From: Zingiber officinale
Lineage: Eukaryota > Streptophyta > Magnoliopsida > Zingiberales > Zingiberaceae
Direction: 5' to 3'
Length of the DNA: 64,000 nt
Assembly: GCF_018446385.1 (NCBI RefSeq)
Contig: NC_055996.1
Coordinates: 52,498,365-52,562,364, forward strand
In this document: positions 55,572 through 64,000 of the stretch, piece after piece
Layout: each line of letters starts with the position of its first letter
Numbering within the stretch: the first letter of the stretch is position 1
Notes under the pieces: generated by a model
Told to the model about the DNA's origin: nothing
The model's database searches: none
Seen by the model: only the letters and a program-made list of their open reading frames with translations
Made by a program: the position numbers and the translations under genes

Positions 55572-57353
55572 TGTTAGGATCGATGGACGCGGCTAGAGAG
55601 GGGGGGTGTGAATAGCCGCCCCAAATCTTCGTTTCTTTCTACAAATCAAATTAGCGCAGCGGAAATAAAATGAATAGAAACGAAAGCGGAGAATAGCAAA
55701 CCTCAAATTCGTCGATGTAACGAGGTTCGGAGATGAAACTCCTACTCCTCGGCGTGTCCGTAAAGTGGACGAGCCCTATCAATCCGTCGGTGGATGAGTC
55801 CCCGGAGAACCGGCTAATAAATACTCCTTGTGGGTGGAGAAACCTCGCCACAATAGCTTGCATCAGCAATATGGAAATACAAAGAAGAGCAAGAACAAAA
55901 TACACAATGAATGTACGAATGCTCGCTTGCCTTCTCGTCGACTGAAGTCCCGGATGAAGCACCAACTTCACGGACGAATGCCAACAAGCAACTCAGTCGA
56001 AGAAGCTCACACGAAGCTTCGGAGCTCAGCAAAGCTCAAAAGCACAGCTTTCAGAAGAACAACAGCTCAGTTCCGAGGAGGAAGAAGAAGAGCAGCCGAG
56101 AGAGTCCACTGTAGAAGCCCTCAGCCCTTTTATAGCCTGCATCCACCTGCGAGAAGAACAGAGGCCAAAAGACTAGCCGTTGTGAGCCAACGGCTAGGGC
56201 CAGACCGATCAGGCATCACCCTGATCGGTCTGGGGCTGATCTGATCGGTCGTGGGGACCGATCAGGCTCTATGCTGATCGGTCCCCAGACCGATCAGAAA
56301 GCTTTCACAGAGAGTTGCCCAACTCTCTGTGCGTACCCTGATCGGTCCCGGGGACCGATCAGGCTTCCTGCTGATCGGTCCCCAGACCGATCAGGCTTCC
56401 TGCTGATCGGTCCCCAGACCGATCAGTAAGCTCACAGAGGCACACTGATCGCTTTCTGATCACAGGAAACCACAGTATCAGTGGATCGGTCACCAGACCG
56501 ATCCAGGTCTTGGTTTTTGCCCAAACCAAGTCCAAACTAATATCCGGTCAACCTTGACCTCTTGGTACATCATGCTTAGCATCAGGTCACTCCCTTGACT
56601 TGCTAAGACTCCCCACCAAGTGTCCGGTCAATCCCTTTGACCCACTTGGACTTTTCTCTTCGTGTCAAGTATCCGGTCACTCCCTTGACCTACTTGACCT
56701 TCTCAACACCAGATGTCCGATCACCCTTGATCCATCTGGATTTTCCCTTGCCCGGCTTCACTCACCAGGACTTTCACCTAGCTTCACTCACTAGGGTTTT
56801 CACCTGGCTTCACTCACCAGGATTTCCAATCTGCCCGGCTTCACTCACCAGGACTTTCCAACTGCCTGGCTTCACTCACTAGGACTTATCCGTCTGCCTG
56901 GCTTCACTCACCAGGACTTTCCACATCCGGTCCAGAGAACGAGCTACCGAGCCTCTCTGACCACAGTTCGGAGAACGAGCTACCGAGCCCTCTCTGACTT
57001 CCATCCGGTCCAGAGAACGAGCTACCGAGCCCTCTCCGACTTTCCATGTGCCAAGCTTCCATACTTGGACTTCTCCGTTCCAAGTCTCCATACTTGGACT
57101 TTTCCCGTGCCAAGCTCCCTGCTTGGACTTTTCCGAGTCAGGTCAACTCACCTCGGGTCAACCAGGTCAACCTTGACCACGGGTTGCACCCACAATCTCC
57201 CAAGTTTGTATCCTTGTAAAACATCAAGATACAACTTTTCTGTTCACGTCAAACATTGTCAAACATAACTCGTCAAACATCAAAACACAACTCGAGTCAA
57301 GTCAACTCAAGTCTGGTCAACCAGGTCAACCTTGACCTAAGGTTGCACCAACA
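55572..57353 (-). repeat. 3' LTR of element C
   Basis: TGTTAGGATCG to GCACCAACA, 1782 bp. TATA motif CTATAAAAGGGC on the minus strand at 56135-56124. U3 holds the hairpin array (56173-56506) and further short repeats (CTTCACTCACCAGGACTTT; GAGAACGAGCTACCGAGCC). Confidence 0.95.
56173..56506. repeat. Palindrome array GATCGGTC/GACCGATC in the 3' LTR of C
   Basis: About seven facing pairs, for example CTGATCGGTC, CCCA, GACCGATCAG, and a 14-bp perfect stem at 56200-56233 (CCAGACCGATCAGG). A separate hairpin CTAGCCGTTG/CAACGGCTAG precedes at 56173-56197. Units recur about every 32 bp near 56330-56425. Confidence 0.92.
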
Positions 57354-57368
57354 ATCTCCCCCTTTTTG
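57354..57368 (-). other. Polypurine tract of element C
   Basis: The minus strand reads AAAAAGGGGGAGAT just before the 3' LTR, the same as in element B. More purine tracts follow at about 57482, 57575 and 57655-57715. Confidence 0.85.
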
Positions 57369-57814
57369 ATGTTTGACAAAACCCATAATCAAACTCATAA
57401 TCAAGTTATGTTAACCCGATAACCTAACTTAGGTTTTCCAATGTTCTTCCCTGAACATTCTCTATTCTCCTCAAACCTACACTCTCCCCCTTTTTGACAC
57501 ACATCAAAAAGAGTGAATCAAGGTCAAGAGTTTCTTTCTAATGAAGGTCCCATACCTTTCATTGAAACCCTTAATTTCCCCCTTGATACTAAGGTCAACA
57601 ATTAACTTAGTGATTATCCCATATCACTCAAGTCTTTAGGAGTAAAAACTCTCCCTAAAAGTCAACTCCCCCTGACTAATAGGTAAAACTCCCCCTAAAG
57701 GTCAACTCCCCCTTGACCATTGCACCAACAATGTCTTGGAGAGTTTCAAACCTTCAAAATACCAACTCCCGAGCTGAAATTTTAGACAAACAGTCGAAAT
57801 TCAGCAGGTTTGCA

Positions 57815-57925
57815 CGCCCTGATCGGTCACCAGACCGATCAGGCTCCCTCTGGATCGGTCCAGTGACCGATCCACACAGACCTGGACCGATCAGGGAACC
57901 TCCTGATCGGTCCACGACCTCTGAT
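57815..57925. repeat. Palindromes outside the LTR in element C
   Basis: Three facing pairs of GATCGGTC and GACCGATC in the internal 3' region, of the same family as the LTR array. Confidence 0.88.
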
Positions 57926-59159
57926 TTCTGATTTCTGAATTTTTCTTCTCCCAAAATTCAGAAACCTCTAGAAAATCACAGAAAATTCGAAAAATTGTAA
58001 AATTTTGAGGATACACTCCTCATAACATATACTATCATGGAAAAATAGTTTTCTATGAAAATAACTTCCATTTTTCAATCTTGATACAAAGTTCAAAAGT
58101 CTTTGAAATTGCTCAAAGTTAACTTATCTTTGTATCAACTTGCTCAATGATGAATGCTATCACTAGAAAAGTTTCATCAAGGTTTTTCAAATCAATTTTG
58201 AAATGATTTTAAACCATTTAATTTAGGACCACAATCTTTGGGCTAAATGTACATGACTTGTACATAAGCTTTCCCTATGATCCCCATTTTTGAATTAGGC
58301 TCATCTAGGTACAAGAACTATGCACCTTGTTCCTAACTCATCATCCTAATATCTCACACACATCTAAGGTGTATCAAACACATCCAAGTCAATTTTGATG
58401 TGAGATATGGGTTTAGGTTATCTTAGGCTAAGGTCTCATGCATTTTCTAAACATCAATTTGATCTCCATATCAAATTGTGTTTTTAACCTTACATCAATT
58501 TCATTGATTATAAATGCAAGAAATGATGACATGGCATAAAATGATATCATAAGTAAAAACATGTGCCAATGTCATGATGTCATGGCATAAAGTACGAAAA
58601 CTTAAATAGAGCATGACATCTAACTAACCTAAGCATTATCATGACATTTCAAATGATAATAAATTAAATATGATGTCATGACATGGCATATGGCAAACAA
58701 TATATGGCAAATAACATGTAAAGGTATAGAAGATACCTAATTTTAGCCTTAATTGCCATTTTTGATAGTTTTGATCATTTTGCCATAGGTTCTATATTCC
58801 TAAGTGCAATAGACCTAGCATCTTATACCAAAGATTTTTAGATCACTATGTGCCAACTAGATTGACTCTAGAAAATTCCTCAAATGTGGTTGACACATTC
58901 TAATCACCTTAGGAATAATTCTTAATTTTATTTTCAAGGCTTGATTATACCTTGAAAAATCCTAAAGTGCCACCTTTTGCCATGATTAGGTTAACTACCT
59001 ATTCAAGTAAGGTTGGCACACCCTAACTAATCTAGTGTGATGAAATCACGCTCCTAGGAACCCAATACCTATTGGAGCTCATTGGGTTCACTAAATATTC
59101 ACTAGGGATGACTTCCCTAGCAACCCTCCTAATGACCCTCCCAGGCTTTGAAGCCTTGG
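57926..59159 (-). other. Non-coding 3' region of element C
   Basis: AT-rich, with repeated words ATGACATGGCATA and ATGATGTCATGACATGG near 58530-58690. No pol remnants can be seen in any frame. Confidence 0.6.
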
Positions 59160-60503
59160 TCATTTGGGACTCATCAAGATCAACTCTAGGGGTGACTCCC
59201 CTTGTGACCTTGGTGTCTTCCTAGTCCTAGGTTTTGTTCCATAATCGAATGGAACATCATGGTAAGTGGGCTTGACCACTTGGGACTTAGGTTTGTGACC
59301 CAAACCTTTCATGTCCTTGGACTTGGGTTTTTGACCCTTAGACCCTAGAGTTGACTTCTCAAAATTTTTAAGGGTCTTTTCTAAAGTGTCAAGTCTTGAC
59401 CTCAAGACTTGATTCTCCTTTTCTAATACCTCAAGTTTTAATTTGTCATTGTTCTTTGAGGTACTCCTAGGCATATGTCTAGTAGTTTTGGGATTCCTAT
59501 CTAGGTTTCCCTTAACCTTAGATGAGTTAATCCTAGGGTTGGCTTTCCTAGTGTTATCCTTATCTAGGCTCACATGTTTGGCACCTAAGCATGTGTATCG
59601 ATTTCTATAATTATCATGCTTATCATTATTGTCAATTGCAATCAAGCTACTAGCATGCATCTTACTAGTATTGCAATAATGTGCCTTAGAGATTACCTTA
59701 GGGTTTGCCTTAGCTCCCCCTATCGATGTGCTCGGTCTCTTGTCCTTGTGAGATTGCCTCCCCCTCGGACATTGGCTCCGATAATGTCCCCTTCGCTTGC
59801 ATTGGAAGCACACCACGTGCTCCTTGCTCTTGCGTATCGGGACTCCGGTTTCCTTGATCTTTGGCGCCGGTGGAGTCTTCCTAACCCTCTTTGGACATTT
59901 ACTCTTGTAATGTCCAAATTCCCTACACTCAAAGCATAATATATGCAATTTACTAGAACTTAAATTGCTTGAGTTACCTAGGGTTGAGGATGGATGTGAG
60001 CTCTCTTCTTCATCCCTTCCGGAGATAGAAGCTTCTTCTTCTTGCTCCGATCTTGAAGAAGAACTCTCCTCCTTTTCTTCCTTAGATGTTGAGTGGTCCT
60101 CAACTTCTAATTCCATGCCTCCATGAAGTGAGCTACTTAGCTCACTTGACTCCTCTTCATGACTTGAAGTGGAGCTTCCCTCATGGAACTTGGCCAAGTT
60201 GTTCCACAACTCCTTGGCATTGTTATATCCACCTACCTTACACAAAATGTCATTAGGTAATGAAAATTCAAGAATTTTCGTTACCTCATCGTTGATTGTG
60301 GATTGGTGGATTTGCTCCTTCGTCCACTTTTTCTTCTCTAGGGTTTCTCCGTCTTTATCCACCGGATGAGTAAACCCTACCTGCACACAACTCCAATGAA
60401 CTAGGTTAGTCATAAGAAAGTACTTCATTCTTACCTTCCAAAACGCGAAGTCGTCGCGATCGTAGAAGGGTGGAATCGTGACGTCTTCTCCAAATAACTC
60501 CAT
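59160..60503 (-). CDS. Gag of element C, intact, 447 aa
   Basis: ATG at 60503 gives MELFGEDVTIPPFYDRDDFAF, the aromatic-acidic N-terminus found in Sirevirus Gag. The capsid-like part (about residues 20-110) includes WKVRMKYFLMTN and NNAKELWNNLAKFHEG. A strongly acidic Ser/Glu-rich region follows (about 110-180). Two CCHC zinc knuckles come next, CFECREFGHYKSKC and CFQCKRRGHYRSQC, with Lys/Arg-rich surroundings. A short coiled coil (LEVLEKENQVLRSRLDTLEK) lies near residues 365-400. The frame is unbroken, unlike all other gag genes here. It lies about 50 bp from the PBS. Its product would form particles and package RNA; it has no enzyme activity. Confidence 0.93.
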   Translation of the reverse strand: MELFGEDVTIPPFYDRDDFAFWKVRMKYFLMTNLVHWSCVQVGFTHPVDKDGETLEKKKWTKEQIHQSTINDEVTKILEFSLPNDILCKVGGYNNAKELWNNLAKFHEGSSTSSHEEESSELSSSLHGGMELEVEDHSTSKEEKEESSSSRSEQEEEASISGRDEEESSHPSSTLGNSSNLSSSKLHILCFECREFGHYKSKCPKRVRKTPPAPKIKETGVPIRKSKEHVVCFQCKRRGHYRSQCPRGRQSHKDKRPSTSIGGAKANPKVISKAHYCNTSKMHASSLIAIDNNDKHDNYRNRYTCLGAKHVSLDKDNTRKANPRINSSKVKGNLDRNPKTTRHMPRSTSKNNDKLKLEVLEKENQVLRSRLDTLEKTLKNFEKSTLGSKGQKPKSKDMKGLGHKPKSQVVKPTYHDVPFDYGTKPRTRKTPRSQGESPLELILMSPK

Positions 60504-60551
60504 TCTCTAGCTCGTGCTCCCCCCGGGTGTTGATCCAACGAAGAGCGACCT

Positions 60552-60564
60552 CGCTCTGATACCA
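60552..60564 (-). other. PBS of element C (initiator Met tRNA)
   Basis: The minus strand reads TGGTATCAGAGCG two bases from the 5' LTR end. Confidence 0.93.
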
Positions 60565-60566
60565 CT

Positions 60567-62398
60567 TGTTAGGATCGATGGACGCGGCTAGAGAGGGGGG
60601 TGTGAATAGCCGCCCCAAATCTTCGTTTCTTTCTACAAATCAAATTAGCGCAGCGGAAATAAAACGAATAGAAACGAAAGCGGAGAATAGCAAACCTCAA
60701 ACTCGTCGATGTAACAAGGTTCGGAGATGAAACTCCTACTCCTCGGCGTGTCCGTAAGGTGGACGAGCCCTATCAATCCGTCGGTGGATGAGTTCCCGGA
60801 GAACCGGCTAATAAATACTCCTTGTGGGTGGAGAAACCTCGCCACAATAGCTTGCAACAGCAATATGGAAATACAAAGAAGAGCAAGAACAAAATACACA
60901 ATGAATGTACGAATGCTTGCTTGCCTTCTCGTCGACTGAAGTCCCGGATGAAGCACCAACTTCACGGACGAATGCCAACAAGCAACTCAGTCGAAGAAGC
61001 TCACACGAAGCTTCGGAGCTCAGCAAAGCTCAAGAGCACAGCTTTCAGAAGAACAGCAGCTCAGTTCCGAGGAGGAAGAAGAAGAGCAGCCGAGAGAGTC
61101 CACTGTAGAAGCCCTCAGCCCTTTTATAGCCTGCATCCACCTGCGAGAAGAACAGAGGCCAAAAGACTAGCCGTTGTGAGCCAACGGCTAGGGCCAGACC
61201 GATCAGGCATCACCCTGATCGGTCTGGGGCTGATCTGATCGGTCATGGGGACCGATCAGGCTCTATGCTGATCGGTCCCCAGACCGATCAGAAAGCTTTC
61301 ACAGAGAGTTGCCCAACTCTCTGTGCGTACCCTGATCGGTCCCGGGGACCGATCAGGCTTCCTGCTGATCGGTCCCCAGACCGATCAGTAAGCTCACAGA
61401 GGCACACTGATCGCTTTCTGATCAGTCTCCAGACCGATCAGGAAACCACAGTATCAGTGGATCGGTCACCAGACCGATCCAGGTCTTGGTTTTTGCCCAA
61501 ACCAAGTCCAAACCAATATCCGGTCAACCTTGACCTCTTGGTACATCATGCTTAGCATCCGGTCACTCCCTTGACTTGCTAAGACTCCCCACCAAGTGTC
61601 CGGTCAATCCCTTTGACCCACTTGGACTTTTCTCTTCGTGTCAAGTATCCGGTCACTCCCTTGACCTACTTGACCTTCTCAACACCAGATGTCCGATCAC
61701 CCTTGATCCATCTGGATTTTCCCTTGCCCGGCTTCACTCACCAGGACTTTCACCTAGCTTCACTCACTAGGGTTTTCACCTGGCTTCACTCACCAGGATT
61801 TCCAATCTGCCCGGCTTCACTCACTAGGACTTTCCAACTGCCTGGCTTCACTCACCAGGACTTTCACACTGCCTGGCTTCACTCACCAGGACTTATCCGT
61901 CTGCCTGGCTTCACTCACCAGGACTTTCCACATCCGGTCCAGAGAACGAGCTACCGAGCCCTCTCTGACCACAGTTCGGAGAACGGGCTACCGAGCCCTC
62001 TCCGACTTCCATTCGGTCCAGAGAACGAGCTCCCGAGCCCTCTCTGACCACAGTCCGGAGAACGAGCTACCGAGCCCTCTCCGACTTTCCATGTGCCAAG
62101 CTTCCATACTTGGACTTCTCCGTGCCAAGTCTCCATACTTGGACTTTTCCCGTGCCAAGCTCCCTGCTTGGACTTTTCCGAGTCAGGTCAACTCACCTCG
62201 GGTCAACCAGGTCAACCTTGACCACGGGTTGCACCCACAATCTCCCAAGTTTGTATCCTTGTAAAACATCAAGATACAACTTTTCTGTTCACGTCAAACA
62301 TTGTCAAACATAACTCGTCAAACATCAAAACACAACTCGAGTTAAGTCAACTCAAGTCTGGTCAACCAGGTCAACCTTGACCTAAGGTTGCACCAACA
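60567..62398 (-). repeat. 5' LTR of element C
   Basis: 1832 bp; TATA motif at 61129-61118 on the minus strand. The hairpin array (about 61160-61480) has six to seven pairs, one fewer 32-bp unit near 61350 and one additional half near 61425 compared with the 3' LTR. It also has one more CTTCACTCACCAGGACTTT unit near 61850 and a longer block of GAGAACGAGCTACCGAGCC repeats. Single-base differences are few. Confidence 0.95.
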
Positions 62399-62403
62399 AA
62401 CAC
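62399..62403. other. Target-site duplication of element C, right copy
   Basis: AACAC; see 55567-55571. Confidence 0.7.
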
Positions 62404-62484
62404 ATCCTACTATTATCCTGCCTAAATTATGTATGACATGTGCATAATTAATTTGAAAACCAAAACACACAGAGGCAAACCCTA

Positions 62485-62496
62485 GCCCTGATACCA
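62485..62496 (-). other. PBS of copia A (initiator Met tRNA)
   Basis: The minus strand reads TGGTATCAGGGC, one base off the usual TGGTATCAGAGC, two bases downstream of the 5' LTR end. Confidence 0.9.
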
Positions 62497-62498
62497 AT

Positions 62499-64000
62499 TG
62501 TTGGTTAGTCCTAGGAAGATTGTACCGGTTTCACTGTATAAAAATTTTGTACAAGTATCGAACCTTTCCTAAATAACCTATTGTGTTCTTTAGAAGTTAA
62601 ATTAGGAATCGCAGACGGAACTTAACATCATTGATTCCAAATTTAACTTATATGTTCTTAATTGTTTAGATTTGAATCGCAAGCAGAACTTAACACTATT
62701 GATTCAAATCCACCTATGTTATAAATTCCATTAAATATTAATTTTCAAAATTAGCTTTCAGGTTAAACATGGCGAGGCACAAGGCCTTCTTGGATATGGG
62801 AGCAACCACCACTTCCTAGACAAAGCCTTTTAAGGAAAGCTAATATTTAATTTCCTTATATAACTCTAGGTTTAACCAAAAGGAACAATCGAATCACAAA
62901 TTTGAAAAACAAAGAAAAACACAAACATGAATTACTAATTCAAAAAACTAGATCTAATGTCTCTTGTGTTTGGAATTCTAACAAAGAAAAATAACTAGCA
63001 TGATGCGGGAGAAAATTACTAGTTATACCTTTTCTTTGCAAGCTAATGACCTCAAAATCTTCTGCCATATTTCTTGCCTTACCTTGGACGTCGTGTGGGC
63101 GACGATCCTCCAAGATGAACACCACTCAAAAGAACTTCTCCTCCTTCTAGTATTCGGCCACCACCACCAAGGAGCAAAAGAGAGCAAAGGGAGAAGAGAA
63201 GGAGAGAGGGCCAGCCACCAAAGAGATCACCAACAAGAGAATAAGAATTGTGTTCTCATAAGGTCTCCTCACCCCTTCTTTTATATTACTTACCCAAGAC
63301 AAATAAGGAAAGAATTTTTATAAAAATTAAAATCTTCCTCTTGTTTTTCCTTTTTTCTTTTTATTTTTCCTTTTCTTTCCTCTTGATTGAATCAATCAGC
63401 AAATCATGGATTGATTGGATGATGATTTGGTCAGCCCCTTGCTTGGGCACCAAGCAAGGGTGGTCGGCCACTTATAGGAAGGAATAATAATTTTTTTATA
63501 AAATTTTACAAGAAGAAATCCTCTTATAAAATTTTACAAGCTCTCTTTCCTAAAGTGGATGTTAAAAAGGAAAGTTTTAAAAATTAAAACCATATTTTAA
63601 AATTTAAAACTTCTTTTCAAAAATTTCCTTTTTAACATGAATAGAAAATTTTAATTTTAAAACTTCTTTTCCTTTTTTCTAAAACCATGAGGATGATTAA
63701 AAAAGGATAGTTTTAAAACTTTTAAAACTCTCTATTAAACCATGTGACCTAATTCAAATAAGAAAAGTTTTTAAAATTAAAATCTCTCTTTTAAAACTTA
63801 TAGTTTTCTACAAAGAGAAGATTTTAAAAATTCAAAACACCCCTCCTATTTGAATTTATTTTGGTCGGCCCCTACTTGCTTGGTCACCAAGCAAGAGGGT
63901 CGGCCCTCTTAAGGAGATGGTGGTTGGCCATTGCTTGGTCACCAAGCAATGGGCCGGCCTCCTTTCTTGGACACCAAGATAGGCTATTCTTTGGATGGAC
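62499..64000 (-). repeat. 5' LTR of copia A, cut by the window end
   Basis: Matches 38398 onward with a few percent difference, mostly transitions. TATA motif at 63287-63275 on the minus strand. Hairpins at about 63434, 63873 and 63926; the middle one is perfect here (CTTGCTTGGT/ACCAAGCAAG), unlike in the other LTR. Confidence 0.93.

Larger units (their letters stand above)
55572..62398 (-). mobile_element. Non-autonomous Sirevirus-like element C, gag only
   Basis: LTRs (55572-57353 and 60567-62398) enclose just 3.2 kb. The element has PBS for initiator Met tRNA, PPT, extra PPT-like copies and one gene, an intact Gag. Protease, integrase, RT and RNase H are wholly absent, with no remnants seen in 57354-59159. 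LTRs are almost the same apart from copy-number changes in repeats, so it moved recently and must rely on enzymes from another element. Confidence 0.92.
38398..64000 (-). mobile_element. Ty1/copia LTR retrotransposon A, interrupted by elements B and C
   Basis: The 3' LTR (38398-40716) and the start of the 5' LTR (62499 on) are near-identical and frame gag-pol on the minus strand. Removing B (42333-52192) and C (55572-62398) leaves an element of normal size with LTRs of at least 2.3 kb. PBS and PPT are present. The long LTR and RT type suggest the Tork/Angela side of copia; that placement is tentative. In-frame stops at 54520, 54046, 52783 and elsewhere show it is inactive. The right target-site duplication is beyond the window; the left flank is CCCCT. 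Confidence 0.9.

Noticed and set aside
55828..56244. 138-codon frame in the LTR of element C, repeated at 60822-61238
   Set aside because: Lies within the LTR around the TATA box, overlaps open frames on the other strand, no similarity to known proteins.
56173..56506. CRISPR-like regular repeats
   Set aside because: Eukaryotic LTR context, palindromes with variable short loops and no spacers of constant size; no cas genes.

Overview
This is a flowering-plant nuclear window, probably from a large-genome monocot. It holds one spliced cyclin D gene, a decayed FAR1-type gene and a thick nest of LTR retrotransposons with plant-specific lineage marks. The species cannot be fixed from the sequence; a Zingiberales-like origin is only my guess.

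Left part (1-11200), the gene-bearing part. A FAR1/FRS-like gene on the minus strand (1-2041, upstream leader to about 2940) has lost its reading frame. About 450 bp away, head to head, lies an intact six-exon D-type cyclin gene (3390-5012, about 354 aa, with an LxCxE Rb-binding motif). Then follow about 3.5 kb without recognisable genes, an AT-rich hairpin element, and a roughly 950-bp direct duplication (8592-10535) carrying tRNA-derived SINE-like units. One further unit is inverted and forms a foldback with its neighbour.

Middle part (11201-29050). A complete but mutated Ty3/gypsy element of the Tat type lies on the minus strand, with about 2-kb LTRs, PBS, PPT, gag, protease, RT, two RNase H domains and integrase. 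Between integrase and the PPT it carries three additional transcription units on the opposite strand. Two of them (units A and B) are paralogous three-exon genes, each with a TATA box, a putative gypsy-type transposon domain, a Pro/Ser-rich middle and a coiled-coil tail. A second, opposite-facing fragment of the same kind (31168-37376) holds another A-B pair with the same exon borders.

Right part (37377-64000), a four-level nest. LTR D (37377-38397) sits in the Tat fragment. Copia element A (38398 to beyond the window) sits in LTR D. Two Sirevirus-like elements sit in A: element B (42333-52192, TSD ATGTT, nearly intact pol) in A's pol, and element C (55572-62398) in A's leader. C has near-identical LTRs and only one gene, an intact 447-aa Gag, so it is non-autonomous. 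LTRs of A, B and C each carry their own family of short perfect palindromes, all placed in U3 upstream of the TATA box.

Most stops in the old elements look like C-to-T changes (CGA to TGA, CAG/CAA to TAG/TAA), as expected for methylated repeats. Many long open frames here, above all in the Tat LTR arrays, are by-products of tandem repeats and were not called as genes.
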